A stretch of DNA of 64,000 nt from positions 1 through 64,000 of the forward strand of contig CAJKBH010000015.1 in assembly GCA_905198125.1 (NCBI GenBank). Reading direction: 5' to 3'. Position 1 is the first letter of the stretch. Every line of letters begins with the position of its first letter. The notes under the pieces are model-generated. The model was not told where the DNA came from and ran no database searches. It saw only the letters and a list, made by a program, of their open reading frames with translations. The position numbers and the translations under genes were made by a program. The stretch is from an uncultured Porphyromonadaceae bacterium. Lineage in GTDB: Bacteria; Bacteroidota; Bacteroidia; Bacteroidales; Muribaculaceae. This document shows positions 1 through 8,895 of the stretch, in pieces.

Positions 1-264
1 TATAAAATAACAGGCTTTTCGGAAGCTCAAGTCTTTTTTAAATGAAAGAGCCGTGGGAGCTTGTGCAGATTTATGGCTAAAAATTTCTTTAATTCGATTT
101 TTTTCACTTATTTTGCACTCTAAACCGAATAATGGAGTGTCTGAAACTGCTGAAATGCAACCTGACACGCCGCAACAACAATAGGAACATTGGTCAGGAT
201 AGCAGTGAAATGCCTGCTCCCGGCCGACAACCCCTGGAAATAATTAACCAAAATACACAAAGAC
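1..264. other. Non-coding leader upstream of acpP
   Basis: No convincing gene is visible here. A weak hairpin (GCTT-TTCGG-AAGC, near 14-26) followed after a few bases by a T run may be the tail of a terminator from a gene before the window. The rest is AT-rich sequence and a likely long acpP leader. No clean TAnnTTTG box was found; a near match (TATTTTGC) lies near 109-116. Confidence 0.35.
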
Positions 265-501
265 ATGTCTGACGTAGAACAGAAAGTAAAGAACATCATC
301 GTCGAGAAGCTGACGGTAGACGAGAACGAGGTAACACCCGAAGCAGAATTCAACAAGGATCTTGGCGCAGACAGCCTCGACACCGTTGAGCTGATCATGG
401 AGTTCGAGAAGGTATTCGATCTTCAGATTCCCGAGCCCGAGGCAGAGAAAATCAAGACAGTGGGCGACGCAGTTGCTTACATCGAGGCACACGTAAAATA
501 A
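265..501 (+). CDS. acpP: Acyl carrier protein
   Basis: This 78-residue acidic protein carries the growing acyl chain during type II fatty-acid synthesis in the cytoplasm. The phosphopantetheine attachment motif GADSLDTVEL is present, with Ser37 as the modified serine, and the length is normal for the family. The ATG at 265 fits the usual N-terminus. The gene sits 24 bp upstream of fabF on the same strand, so the two are almost certainly co-transcribed, and the terminator after fabF closes the unit. Nothing unusual is seen in the protein. Confidence 0.98.
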   Translation: MSDVEQKVKNIIVEKLTVDENEVTPEAEFNKDLGADSLDTVELIMEFEKVFDLQIPEPEAEKIKTVGDAVAYIEAHVK

Positions 502-525
502 AAAGGGCCAATCCCGACCAGATAA

Positions 526-1791
526 ATGGAATTAAAGAGAGTTGTAGTGACGGGACTGGGTACGATCAACCCGTTGGGCAATGACGTAGCCAGCACGTGG
601 GAAGCCGCCAAGCGCGGCGAAAGCGGCGCAGCCCCGATCACCCACTTCGATGCGAGCCAGTTCAAGACACAGTTCGCATGCGAGGTAAAAGGCTTTAATC
701 CGGCGGATCATTTCGACCGTCGCCAGATGCGCCAGCTGGACCTGTACGCTATGTACGCGATGACGGCGGCCGACGAGGCGATAGCCGACGCGGGTCTGGG
801 GAACGAAGGCGTTGACCGCAACCGTGTGGGCGTTATTTTCGCCGCAGGTATCGGTGGCCTTCACACCTTTGAGGAAGAGGCCGGATGGTATGCCGTCAAC
901 GGAGAGAAGCAGGGTCCGAAATACAATCCCTTCTTCATTCCAAAAATGATTGCCGACATAGCAGCGGGCCACATCTCGATCAAGCACGAGTTCCGCGGTC
1001 CCAACTATGCTACGGTATCGGCATGCGCATCCTCGAACAATGCGCTCGTAGACGCCTTCAACGTGATCCGTCTGGGCATGGCCGACGCCATCGTGGCCGG
1101 CGGTGCCGAGGCTGCCGTATTCCCGGCAGGTGTGGGCGGCTTCAATTCGATGAAGGCCCTGTCCACGCGCAACGACGACCCCAAGGGCGCATCCCGCCCC
1201 TTCAGCGGCTCGCGCGACGGTTTCGTGATCTGCGAGGGTGCAGCAGCGCTTGTGCTTGAGGAACTTGAGCACGCCAAGGCCCGCGGCGCACACATCTATG
1301 CCGAGGTGGCCGGCGGCGGCATGAGCGCCGACGCTTACCACATCACAGCCACTCATCCCGAAGGCCTGGGCGCAAAACTCGTGATGGAGAACGCCCTGAA
1401 GGACGCCGGCATGAAGCCCGAGGACATCGACTACATCAACCTGCACGGCACGTCTACTCCCGTGGGCGACCGCAGCGAGGCCAAGGCCATAGTCGAGGTA
1501 TTCGGCCCTCACGCCTACGAGATGAACCTGAGCTCAACCAAGTCCATGACCGGACACCTCTTAGGTGCCGCAGGCGCCATCGAGGCCCTGTTCAGTGTCA
1601 AGACCATTACCGACGGAATCATCCCGCCCACCATCAACCATGAGGAAGGCGACGACGATCCCGAGGTGGATCCCAAGCTCAACTTCACTTTCAACGAGGC
1701 TGTGAAGCGCGACGTAAAGACCGTGCTTTCCAACACGTTCGGATTCGGCGGCCACAACGCCTGCCTGATCCTGAAGAAGTACGAAGGCTAA
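526..1791 (+). CDS. fabF: 3-oxoacyl-[acyl-carrier-protein] synthase II
   Basis: This 421-residue enzyme condenses malonyl-ACP with acyl-ACP to lengthen fatty acids. The thiolase-fold catalytic triad is visible: Cys167 in VSACASSNN, His307 in NLHGTSTPVGD and His344 in MTGHLLGAAGA. The C-terminus ends in the typical FGFGGHNACLIL motif. Length and motifs match FabF (KAS II) rather than FabH. It follows acpP by 24 bp and is followed by a strong hairpin terminator, giving a two-gene operon. Confidence 0.98.
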   Translation: MELKRVVVTGLGTINPLGNDVASTWEAAKRGESGAAPITHFDASQFKTQFACEVKGFNPADHFDRRQMRQLDLYAMYAMTAADEAIADAGLGNEGVDRNRVGVIFAAGIGGLHTFEEEAGWYAVNGEKQGPKYNPFFIPKMIADIAAGHISIKHEFRGPNYATVSACASSNNALVDAFNVIRLGMADAIVAGGAEAAVFPAGVGGFNSMKALSTRNDDPKGASRPFSGSRDGFVICEGAAALVLEELEHAKARGAHIYAEVAGGGMSADAYHITATHPEGLGAKLVMENALKDAGMKPEDIDYINLHGTSTPVGDRSEAKAIVEVFGPHAYEMNLSSTKSMTGHLLGAAGAIEALFSVKTITDGIIPPTINHEEGDDDPEVDPKLNFTFNEAVKRDVKTVLSNTFGFGGHNACLILKKYEG

Positions 1792-1812
1792 TTCCCTACG
1801 AAATCATATCAG

Positions 1813-1846
1813 AAGAGTGCGACCCCGGGGGCCGCACTCTTTGTTT
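1813..1846 (+). terminator. Terminator after fabF
   Basis: A 9-bp perfect stem (AAGAGTGCG at 1813-1821 with CGCACTCTT at 1833-1841) has a GC-rich loop and is followed by T-rich sequence, 21 bp after the fabF stop codon. It could also stop the convergent lipoprotein transcript. Confidence 0.8.
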
Positions 1847-1875
1847 ATGTAAGTCGTGATTAAGCGGATTGGCTG

Positions 1876-2547
1876 TTATTTTTCGATATATGAGAACTGA
1901 AGGGTCGTGGCCTTGATGCATCCTTCCATATTGCCGTCGTGGATGGTGAATGTTTCCAACACCAGGGGAGTGCCGGCCTTTACGCCCAGTTCGGTGTCGC
2001 TGATCAGGTCCATGGGGAAATAGCCTATTTTCGACTCCAGCACCTTGTTGCCTTCATTGTCGAGGCCGATGAGATATACATGCTGGGAGAGTCCTTTATA
2101 ACGGGAGGGATCGGACGACCCGTCGGAGAGTGATCTGGCGTTCTCGCTCTGATAGTTTTCGCCGGCCACTATGTCGCCAGCGAGTTTGAAACGCGGGTCC
2201 ATGCTTGACATGCGGTCGAATGTCAGCGTGAGGGGCGACTTGACCGTGAACTGAGGTGTGGACTGAATCTCGATGGACTTGCCGTCCAGCCCCTTGGCGG
2301 CCTCCTCGATCTTTGCCTTGTATTCCTCTTTGGAGGCATTGGCCTCGTCCATGATTTTGCCTGCGGCTTCCGCCGAATCGGCCGTCTTGAATTTCTCCTT
2401 CAGTCCGTCGTTGGTCTGTTCCCATTCGGCGCAGAGGCCGGGGACGTTGCCGAAGAATCTGGAATCGGATGATGAGCCGCCTCCGCAGGAAGCGAGAATC
2501 AGCGAGGCGCACGCGATGGCTGCCGCTGTGATGAGTTTGTTGGTCAT
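1876..2547 (-). CDS. Putative lipoprotein of unknown function
   Basis: The 223-residue product starts with a clear lipoprotein signal (MTNKLITAAAIACASLIL, then the lipobox LASC and a GGGSSS linker). The rest is hydrophilic, with a lysine/glutamate-rich stretch suggesting a short helical or coiled region and a beta-rich C-terminal half. I do not recognise the family. The ATG at 2547 is chosen because the longer open frame lacks a signal peptide and begins upstream of a good -7 box (TATCTTTG, 2574-2581), which gives a leader of about 22 nt. Three direct repeats lie upstream of that promoter. The gene is the next one on the strand after the membrane AraC regulator, which makes regulation by it plausible but unproven. 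Confidence 0.7.
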   Translation of the reverse strand: MTNKLITAAAIACASLILASCGGGSSSDSRFFGNVPGLCAEWEQTNDGLKEKFKTADSAEAAGKIMDEANASKEEYKAKIEEAAKGLDGKSIEIQSTPQFTVKSPLTLTFDRMSSMDPRFKLAGDIVAGENYQSENARSLSDGSSDPSRYKGLSQHVYLIGLDNEGNKVLESKIGYFPMDLISDTELGVKAGTPLVLETFTIHDGNMEGCIKATTLQFSYIEK

Positions 2548-2573
2548 GTTAAGATTGATTTTGGTTTGCCCCT

Positions 2574-2581
2574 CAAAGATA
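2574..2581 (-). promoter_or_regulatory. Candidate -7 box of the lipoprotein gene
   Basis: On the minus strand this reads TATCTTTG, a match to the Bacteroidetes TAnnTTTG consensus, about 27 bp upstream of the ATG at 2547. No good TTTG -33 box is found at 19-21 bp, as is common for activator-dependent promoters. Confidence 0.55.
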
Positions 2582-2612
2582 CGTAAACTGCACTTCGATG
2601 CCCTTTTATTCT

Positions 2613-2674
2613 GACAAAAAGAGTTAACAATCCGACAAAAAGCGGTTAACAATGCGGCAAAATCAATTAACCTT
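2613..2674. repeat. Three tandem direct repeats of 21-22 bp
   Basis: Unit 1 (2613-2633) and unit 2 (2634-2655) share GACAAAAAG, two or three variable bases, then GTTAACAAT. Unit 3 (2656-2674) is degenerate (GGCAAAATCAATTAACC). The period is about two helical turns. They lie roughly 40-100 bp upstream of the inferred start of the lipoprotein transcript and just downstream of the AraC-type regulator gene, where activator sites would be expected. Confidence 0.65.
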
Positions 2675-2692
2675 ATCACAACGGCATGATAA

Positions 2693-3724
2693 TCAGTCGC
2701 ACCCGGAGGCCCTGAAATCGGAGGGAGAGATCCCTTTGGTCTTGGTGAAAACCCGGATGAAGGCCTGCGGAGAATTATATCCGGACCGTTCGGCTATAAT
2801 CTTCACGCTCCAGTCGGTGTCGCGTAGCAGGCGGCAGGCGTGGCGTACGCGCAGGCGGTTAACGTAATCGTAGAATGTGGAAGCGACCTCGCGGTTGAAG
2901 TACGAGCTGACATACGTGCGGTTTGATCCGACGGCTGCGGCAACGTCCGATATCTTGAGGTCGGGATTAAGAAATATCTGCTCCTCGTTGAAAAGCCGTT
3001 CGATGCGTGTGCCTAAATCCGACAGGGCAGGAGTGTCGGCGGTGATTTCCTCGACTTCGGGCAGACCTGCGCCGAGGCTTTCCATCACCGCCTCGTGCCG
3101 GTAGATGAAGTAGTCGATGATCATCCACATCACCATGGAGGCCGTCAGATAGAAGCAATCCATATTGGCGAGTACGCACACAGTGTCGACAATCCAGATG
3201 GCCAGAAGCGCGAAGAAGAACCACAGTATCTTGCGCAGCCAGTCAAGGTCGATGTTCTCCGTGAACGAATACTGCTCCTTGAGCTGACGGTTATACCGGA
3301 TGATGTTAAAATGCGTCCATATCGAGTAATAGACGCCATACACGCCGGCTCCGGCTATCATAATCCAATAGATAATCCCCGTGCCGATGACGGCATATAG
3401 GATTCCGGCTACGGCAAAGGGGAGCACATTGGCCAGGGATACTTTCCATGAGACGCTGCCGGGTCTGACCAGCTCCTTCAGGATCAAAGCATAGAACGGC
3501 ACGGCCACGATGTCGATACAGGTCAGAACCTTCCAGTAATACGGGTCGAGATATACGTTCTCCAGGATGAACCACATCGAGCAGAAGCACTGCAGTCCGA
3601 GCAGCGTCATCAGCGAGGCCACGATGGCCGACAGTCGCCCCTCGCGACGGAAAAACAGCCATGCCGTCATGCCGAAAAACATGACGGACAGGCCGAGTAT
3701 GAACGTTGTTATAATGTTCTGCAT
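2693..3724 (-). CDS. Membrane-embedded AraC-family transcriptional regulator
   Basis: The 343-residue protein has an N-terminal half with about six or seven hydrophobic segments (residues 5-220) and a C-terminal AraC/XylS DNA-binding domain (about 240-340). The second helix-turn-helix shows the family pattern (SVKIIAERSGYNSPQAFIRVF, then KTKGISPSDFR). Such proteins are thought to sense a signal in the membrane and act directly on DNA. Its start codon is 1 bp after the GH20 stop codon, so it is translated from the GH30-GH20 operon. The context suggests control of glycan use and possibly of the adjacent lipoprotein gene. The ligand is unknown. Confidence 0.85.
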   Translation of the reverse strand: MQNIITTFILGLSVMFFGMTAWLFFRREGRLSAIVASLMTLLGLQCFCSMWFILENVYLDPYYWKVLTCIDIVAVPFYALILKELVRPGSVSWKVSLANVLPFAVAGILYAVIGTGIIYWIMIAGAGVYGVYYSIWTHFNIIRYNRQLKEQYSFTENIDLDWLRKILWFFFALLAIWIVDTVCVLANMDCFYLTASMVMWMIIDYFIYRHEAVMESLGAGLPEVEEITADTPALSDLGTRIERLFNEEQIFLNPDLKISDVAAAVGSNRTYVSSYFNREVASTFYDYVNRLRVRHACRLLRDTDWSVKIIAERSGYNSPQAFIRVFTKTKGISPSDFRASGCD

Positions 3725-3725
3725 A

Positions 3726-5405
3726 TCACTTGCCGGACTGCGCGGCTATTGTATGGCGGGCATAATTATAGTCCAGGGCGTCGTAATGTGCCGCAAGGCG
3801 AGGCAGCCGCGTCATGAAGTCATCGAAGCCCTTCTTGTCCTGCGCGCACCACTGCACTTCGGACAGGGCGGCCATGCGCGGCAGCTCCATATACTGGGCG
3901 TGGCGGAACGAGGGGACGTACTCGCACCACAGATTGGCCTGCACGCCCACGATATGACGCTGCTGGTCGGCGGTGAGGGCTTCAGGCGCGGGATTGAAGC
4001 AGTACACATCCTTCAGCACGATGGGGTGGCTCCAGCCGGCTGCCAGCGGCTCCCGGGCAGGATCGCCCTGTGCGAAATCGAAATAGAAATAATCGAACGG
4101 AGTCAGGATGGCGTCGTGTCCCATGCGGGCGGCTTCAATCGCACCGTCTATGCCTACCCATGACATGACCACGGCGCCCTCGGGCAGACCGCCTTCCATC
4201 ATCTCGTTCCAGCCTATCACCTTGCGGCCGCGCTGCTGCAGATAGTCGGCGGCCTTGGCCATGAACCATGTCTGCAGCTTCTGTTCGGCATTGCTCCGGC
4301 TGTCGGCGCGCAGTCCCAGGTCCTTGATCCTGGCCTGGCATCTGGCGCATTCCTTCCAGCGGTCCTTGGGGCATTCGTCGCCGCCGATGTGGATGTATTC
4401 GCCGGGGAACAGGTTCACTACTTCGTCAAGCACGTCCTTTATGATGCTGAACGTGCTGTCATTGCCGGCGCACAGCACCTCCCTGGAGATGCCCCAGCCC
4501 TTCCATGCCTCGTACGGGCCGCCGGTACAGCCTAATTCCGGATAGACGGAGAGAAGGGCCTGCATGTGGCCCGGCATGTCGATTTCGGGCACGACGGTGA
4601 TATGACGGTCGGCGGCATACCTGATGATGTCGCGTATCTGGTCCTGTGTATAGTAGCCGCCGTAGCGGACGGTGTCGTACACGTTCAGATGCTCCTGTTC
4701 CCCTTCCTTCATGGAGCCGATTACGGTGCCTGAGCGCCACTGCCCTTTTTCAGCCAGTTCGGGGTGGCTCTTGATCTCCATGCGCCATCCCTGGTCGTCG
4801 GTCAGGTGCCAGTGGAAGGTGTTGATGTTGTGCAGGGCCAGCATATCTATGAATATCCTGACCGAATCGGGCGCGAAGAAATGGCGTGCGGTGTCGAAGT
4901 GGGCGCCACGGTAGGCGAAGCGGGGCTTGTCGTAGATATGACCGGCGGGGTAGGCCACGTTGAAGCTGCGGGTGCTGTCGGCCGCGATGGCCTTGCGCAG
5001 CGTCTGCAGGCCGTAGAACGTGCCGGCAGGGGAGGCGCCGTTCACCACGATGCTGTCCGTATAGATGCGGATGTCGTATGCCTCGCTGCAGCTGTCGGGC
5101 AGCTCCGAGCGAAGCTTTATGACGTTTCGGACCTGATTCTGTTTTGTCTTCAGCCTGATGCCTGTCAGGTCGTCGATGTATCCGGAGAACAGCTCCGCGT
5201 TCTTCATCATGGCGGAGTCAGACGGGTTGACGCTCAGTGCCGTCTTGCCGGACATTACGAAGGGTTCGGCTCCGGCGGTCAGCTCGATGCTTTGGGGTAA
5301 CGGCACCACCCGGTAGTCGGCGGTCTTTACGGGGCGTGACGTGCACGCGCCAAGCATTACGGCCGATAACGGGACCAGCAGCATGATGTGTTTCAAAGTT
5401 GCCAT
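3726..5405 (-). CDS. GH20 beta-N-acetylhexosaminidase lipoprotein
   Basis: The 559-residue exo-glycosidase removes terminal beta-linked GlcNAc or GalNAc. It has a lipoprotein signal (lipobox LGAC, Cys21), the GH20b N-terminal domain (about 30-160) and the GH20 TIM barrel (about 165-500). The catalytic Asp-Glu pair is seen in HIGGDECPK (Asp343, Glu344), and HWHLTDDQGWR is a typical substrate-binding loop. It is predicted to be anchored in the periplasm or outer membrane. It lies 20 bp after the GH30 gene and 1 bp before the AraC regulator in one operon, which suggests breakdown of host mucin or similar GlcNAc-containing glycans. Confidence 0.95.
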   Translation of the reverse strand: MATLKHIMLLVPLSAVMLGACTSRPVKTADYRVVPLPQSIELTAGAEPFVMSGKTALSVNPSDSAMMKNAELFSGYIDDLTGIRLKTKQNQVRNVIKLRSELPDSCSEAYDIRIYTDSIVVNGASPAGTFYGLQTLRKAIAADSTRSFNVAYPAGHIYDKPRFAYRGAHFDTARHFFAPDSVRIFIDMLALHNINTFHWHLTDDQGWRMEIKSHPELAEKGQWRSGTVIGSMKEGEQEHLNVYDTVRYGGYYTQDQIRDIIRYAADRHITVVPEIDMPGHMQALLSVYPELGCTGGPYEAWKGWGISREVLCAGNDSTFSIIKDVLDEVVNLFPGEYIHIGGDECPKDRWKECARCQARIKDLGLRADSRSNAEQKLQTWFMAKAADYLQQRGRKVIGWNEMMEGGLPEGAVVMSWVGIDGAIEAARMGHDAILTPFDYFYFDFAQGDPAREPLAAGWSHPIVLKDVYCFNPAPEALTADQQRHIVGVQANLWCEYVPSFRHAQYMELPRMAALSEVQWCAQDKKGFDDFMTRLPRLAAHYDALDYNYARHTIAAQSGK

Positions 5406-5425
5406 ATAGTGTGATTGTAAGTTAG

Positions 5426-6988
5426 TTATTCTGTAAAGGTGACGATAGCTTTGGCCGGAATCCGCACGGTCGTGCCTGATTTGAGGTTCTGCTTTCTGAA
5501 TGACAGGTTTTCGCCGTCAAGGTCGGATGTGGTGTAGGATTGGCGCAGCGTCATCTTCTTGTCCGGAAGCAACAGGGCGAAGTCTTTGGTTTGGTCCGAA
5601 TAGTTGATGGCCACTAATACAATCGAGCCGTCGGCGTTGCGGTATGCCGAAAGCATCAGCCCGTATGGATCGGTAACGGAATCGGCCACGGGCTTGCCTT
5701 TACTGTCAATGGCGGAGACATCGATGCGCACGGCGCCGGGACGGATGAAGCGGCTGTAATTGCCCAACGCCCAGAGGAGTTTGGAATCCACGATGGTGTC
5801 GTTGCCCGTGGCGGCATCCTTGTATTGATGCAGCAGGCCGTCCTTGTAGTCGCCGCCGATGGCCCGCCACCACTGCCAGGTGCGGGCGTTGGCATATACC
5901 AGGTCGTGGTGGATCATTCGGGCCACATACAGGGCCGTCTTCATGGTGCGGTCGTAGCCGTGGCCGCCCCCTATCTCCTCGTCGTTGCTCATGATGCAGA
6001 CTTCGCTCTGCCAGAAGTCCACGCCATATTTCTTCAGCGTGTCGTTCAGTGCGATGCGGGTTGCCTTCATTGTCTCGACCGGGGTGTTGGTCCAGTAGCT
6101 GTGACCGGCCATAAGGCGCGGCAGGTGCTTGAGGTTGCCAACGTATGTGTCGGTGCTGTCGGGTGTGAAGAAGGCCCGGATTTCGTAGCCGCGCTGCCAA
6201 TCGGTTATATGGGTGGCCATCATGCAACGGTAGTCGGACGATTCGGGGATGGTGATTTTCGTGTCGATGCCGCGACGGGTGAATTCCCGGTCCAGCTCGC
6301 GGGCCACACGCGCTATCTCGCGGGTGGTGGCCGGAGTGCCTTCCTGCTTCGGGCCAAGCCAGTTCCAGTGGCCGTCAGGCTCGTTGATGGGGGAGATGTA
6401 GTCGATGGTGATGCCGTCGTGCTGCTTCAGGCCTACGATTACGTCGGCCATGAACCTGGCGAAGTCATCGTATTTGTCGGGCTGCAGGTTGTATGTGCCT
6501 CCGCGGCCGGTGTTTGTGGCCAGACCGTTCTGAGTGAAATATACCGGCGGCGAGTTCAGGAAGCCCAGCAGATAGGGCACGCCGCGCTCCTTGGCCAACT
6601 TCAGGAACCGTCTCTGTCCGGCCTGCTTGTTCCAGTCGTAAGTGCCGTCAGGGTTGAGGAAACAATCGGTGCGGGTGCCGAAATTGATCTGACTGCTGTC
6701 GCCCTGCTCCACGCTGCCGGCGCCGATGTTGAAGCGCCAGATGCTGAGGCCTATACCTTTGGGATTACGGTTGGTGTCCGTGTCGGAGCTGAACAGTAGG
6801 TCGGCCACGGCGTTCTGTGTGGCCGGAGGCATCTCGCCGACAAAGCGCATGCTCCAGGCGTCCGACGCACCGAATCCGTCGATAGACTGATAGACTTTGT
6901 CAGGATTGATCACGACGGTTTCCTTAGCGGTAGCAATGCTCAGACAGCCGGCCACGAGAAGTGATAGCGATAATATTCCGAGTCTCAT
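5426..6988 (-). CDS. Glycoside hydrolase family 30 protein
   Basis: The 520-residue secreted enzyme has a signal sequence at residues 1-21; an LVAGC pattern at 11-15 could also be read as a lipobox. It carries a GH30 TIM barrel followed by a small beta domain. The probable acid/base is Glu203 in SPINEPDGHW and the nucleophile Glu328 in FWQSEVC. The N-terminal QSIDGFGASDAW is characteristic of the family. GH30 includes beta-1,6-galactanases, beta-1,6-glucanases and glucosylceramidases. The sequence resembles the endo-beta-1,6-galactanase type, but this is inference. It is the first gene of the GH30-GH20-AraC operon. A near-consensus -7 box (TAACTTTA, 7016-7023, minus) lies 28 bp upstream. Confidence 0.88.
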   Translation of the reverse strand: MRLGILSLSLLVAGCLSIATAKETVVINPDKVYQSIDGFGASDAWSMRFVGEMPPATQNAVADLLFSSDTDTNRNPKGIGLSIWRFNIGAGSVEQGDSSQINFGTRTDCFLNPDGTYDWNKQAGQRRFLKLAKERGVPYLLGFLNSPPVYFTQNGLATNTGRGGTYNLQPDKYDDFARFMADVIVGLKQHDGITIDYISPINEPDGHWNWLGPKQEGTPATTREIARVARELDREFTRRGIDTKITIPESSDYRCMMATHITDWQRGYEIRAFFTPDSTDTYVGNLKHLPRLMAGHSYWTNTPVETMKATRIALNDTLKKYGVDFWQSEVCIMSNDEEIGGGHGYDRTMKTALYVARMIHHDLVYANARTWQWWRAIGGDYKDGLLHQYKDAATGNDTIVDSKLLWALGNYSRFIRPGAVRIDVSAIDSKGKPVADSVTDPYGLMLSAYRNADGSIVLVAINYSDQTKDFALLLPDKKMTLRQSYTTSDLDGENLSFRKQNLKSGTTVRIPAKAIVTFTE

Positions 6989-7070
6989 GTATCAGGTTTA
7001 TGATGTTAGGATGCGTAAAGTTAATAATTATTTATGAATATTTACGTTAACAAATCATAATAGACGGGGT

Positions 7071-7847
7071 ATGATACTGATAGCAGAATCGAAAACGATG
7101 GCGTCCGCGGAGAGGGAAGTGAGCCGGGAGGAATTCGCGGAGTGCCGGCCGCTGTTCGACGGCATAGCCAATGCCATCATGGACTCGCTGCGCGACCGCA
7201 CTCCGGAGCAGCTGGCAGCAGAGGCCGGCATCACCCTGCGTCTCGCCGCCTCGCTGCGCCGCATGATATACGAGTTTCCCAACAAAACGACGGGTATGCG
7301 CGCCATCGAGGCATTCACCGGCGTGGTGTTCCGTCAGCTTGGCGTTGCCGGATATGATGCCGGGCAGAGGGCGTTTCTACAAGACAACGTGCGCATCGTC
7401 TCCTCGCTGTATGGCTGGCTGCGGCCGGATGACATCGTCAAGCCATACAGATTTGATTTCAAGAGCCATGTCGCCCCGCTTGGCGAGACCTTGATGAAAT
7501 ACTGGAAGAAGGACGTGACCATAGCCCTGGCGCAGGAGCTTCGCGCTAAAGGCGACACCGTCATCATCGACCTCCTGCCGTCGGACGCGGCCAAATGCGT
7601 GGACTGGAAGCTGGTGAAGCGCTTCGCCAACGTGTACAAGGTCGATTTCAAGATGTACGACGGTACCAACGTCATGAAGACGCCCAATGCCGGCCGGCTG
7701 AAGGAGCTGCGCGGGCGATTACTTGATTTAATCATTCGTAACGGTCTCTCGTCCCCCGCCGACATCGCCACCCTTGAGTCCCCCGACTTCATGCCCGACC
7801 CCGCCGGTCCCCGCTACCCGTCATACCTCCCGTTCGTCACCGCATGA
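7071..7847 (+). CDS. yaaA: Peroxide stress protein YaaA (DUF328)
   Basis: The 258-residue protein belongs to the YaaA/UPF0246 family, which in E. coli binds DNA and lowers free iron during hydrogen peroxide stress. Visible family features are the start MILIAESKTM, the central SSLYGWLRPDDIVKPYRFDF and the C-terminal MYDGTNVMKTPNAGRLKELR. Length is normal. It is transcribed divergently from the GH30 gene across an AT-rich spacer and appears to be a single-gene unit. Confidence 0.93.
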   Translation: MILIAESKTMASAEREVSREEFAECRPLFDGIANAIMDSLRDRTPEQLAAEAGITLRLAASLRRMIYEFPNKTTGMRAIEAFTGVVFRQLGVAGYDAGQRAFLQDNVRIVSSLYGWLRPDDIVKPYRFDFKSHVAPLGETLMKYWKKDVTIALAQELRAKGDTVIIDLLPSDAAKCVDWKLVKRFANVYKVDFKMYDGTNVMKTPNAGRLKELRGRLLDLIIRNGLSSPADIATLESPDFMPDPAGPRYPSYLPFVTA

Positions 7848-7923
7848 CAGGCCAACTGCCGAAGATTTGATGCCAACTGTATGAAAAATACACAGTTATG
7901 ACTGCTTTGTTGATTAAATTATG

Positions 7924-7931
7924 TAATTTTG
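7924..7931 (+). promoter_or_regulatory. Candidate -7 box of the redoxin gene
   Basis: TAATTTTG matches the TAnnTTTG consensus. It predicts transcription from about 7935, which excludes upstream in-frame start codons and supports the ATG at 7958. Confidence 0.5.
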
Positions 7932-7957
7932 CCATGAATGTACGAAGCCTCGCAAAT

Positions 7958-8713
7958 ATGAAGTTCTTTACGACGATTCTTTTATCATTAGTCGGTTGTC
8001 TGAGTGTATATTCTCAGATGCCGGGCGACAGCCTTGTCAAAGCCGCCGCGATAGTGGATGGACTGTTCTTTGATAAGTCCACGCCACTGAAATCAATTAT
8101 GCCGGGAGGTTCGACTCTATGCGTACTTGATCCGGACGGAGCTAAGGTTATAGGGGTATATCTGCCCGAAGGATATGTTTTGGACGAATCGGTCAGATCA
8201 AAAGCAATCCCGGCAGAGCGGGTCATGTTTGCCAAGAAACTGATCCGTGACTATAACGGACGTAAACCGCAGGCTGTCGGTAAATATGAGGGAATCGGCG
8301 TCAAGGTAGGGGAGCCGATGATCCGGTTTGAATATCCGGATATCGACGGAAATGTCTGGAATAACGAAAGACTGAAGGGTAAAGTTTACGTCATAAATCT
8401 CTGGCAGACAGAGTGCGGGCCATGTCGCCGCGAGATGCCGATACTTTCGGAATGGAAAGAACGGTTTCCCGATGTGGTTTTTCTTTCGGCTTCCCGTCAC
8501 AACCGGGAAGAAATCCTGCCCATCGTGACGCGCCATAAGTTTACCGGGACGCATCTTCAGGAAGCCTCCGATTTAGTGGCGCTGGTCGGTAAGGAGGGCT
8601 TTCCCCTTACCATCGTCGTCGACAAGAGCGGCACAGTCCGCTTTGCCAAAGTCGGCGCGTCCGCCGAGAACCAGTCCCAAGCCGTCTCCGTCATCGAATC
8701 CCTGATCCGGTGA
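7958..8713 (+). CDS. TlpA-like thiol-disulfide redoxin, secreted
   Basis: The 251-residue protein has a Sec signal peptide (residues 1-19, ending VYS), an unassigned N-terminal region (about 20-115) and a thioredoxin-fold domain (about 116-250). The redox motif is Cys-Gly-Pro-Cys in WQTECGPCRREM (Cys153, Cys156), followed by the cis-Pro segment EGFPLTIVVDK. Such proteins reduce or exchange disulfides in the periplasm, often for cytochrome maturation or protection. The start at 7958 is preferred because the signal peptide begins there and a -7 box lies inside the longer frame. Its base composition is lower in GC than yaaA. No partner gene is adjacent. Confidence 0.85.
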   Translation: MKFFTTILLSLVGCLSVYSQMPGDSLVKAAAIVDGLFFDKSTPLKSIMPGGSTLCVLDPDGAKVIGVYLPEGYVLDESVRSKAIPAERVMFAKKLIRDYNGRKPQAVGKYEGIGVKVGEPMIRFEYPDIDGNVWNNERLKGKVYVINLWQTECGPCRREMPILSEWKERFPDVVFLSASRHNREEILPIVTRHKFTGTHLQEASDLVALVGKEGFPLTIVVDKSGTVRFAKVGASAENQSQAVSVIESLIR

Positions 8714-8845
8714 CCGCACCGAGCTTCTTCAAGACTTAGCACACAATGCCTGTTATGCTATAGGATTCAGTTGTAAAGGAATACGTGACAACTGTGTAGT
8801 ATCTGATGGCATCCGTCGCCAATGGGCGAATTGCATTTTATATCG

Positions 8846-8875
8846 TTGATTTTTCGATCTTATTTGATAACTTTG
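8846..8875 (+). promoter_or_regulatory. Promoter of the RhuM-family gene
   Basis: A -7 box TAACTTTG (8868-8875) is preceded by TTG (8846-8848), an imperfect -33 box at 19 bp. Transcription should begin near 8879, giving a leader of about 16 nt before the ATG at 8896. Confidence 0.6.
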
Positions 8876-8895
8876 CATTTGAAACTGAGACACTA

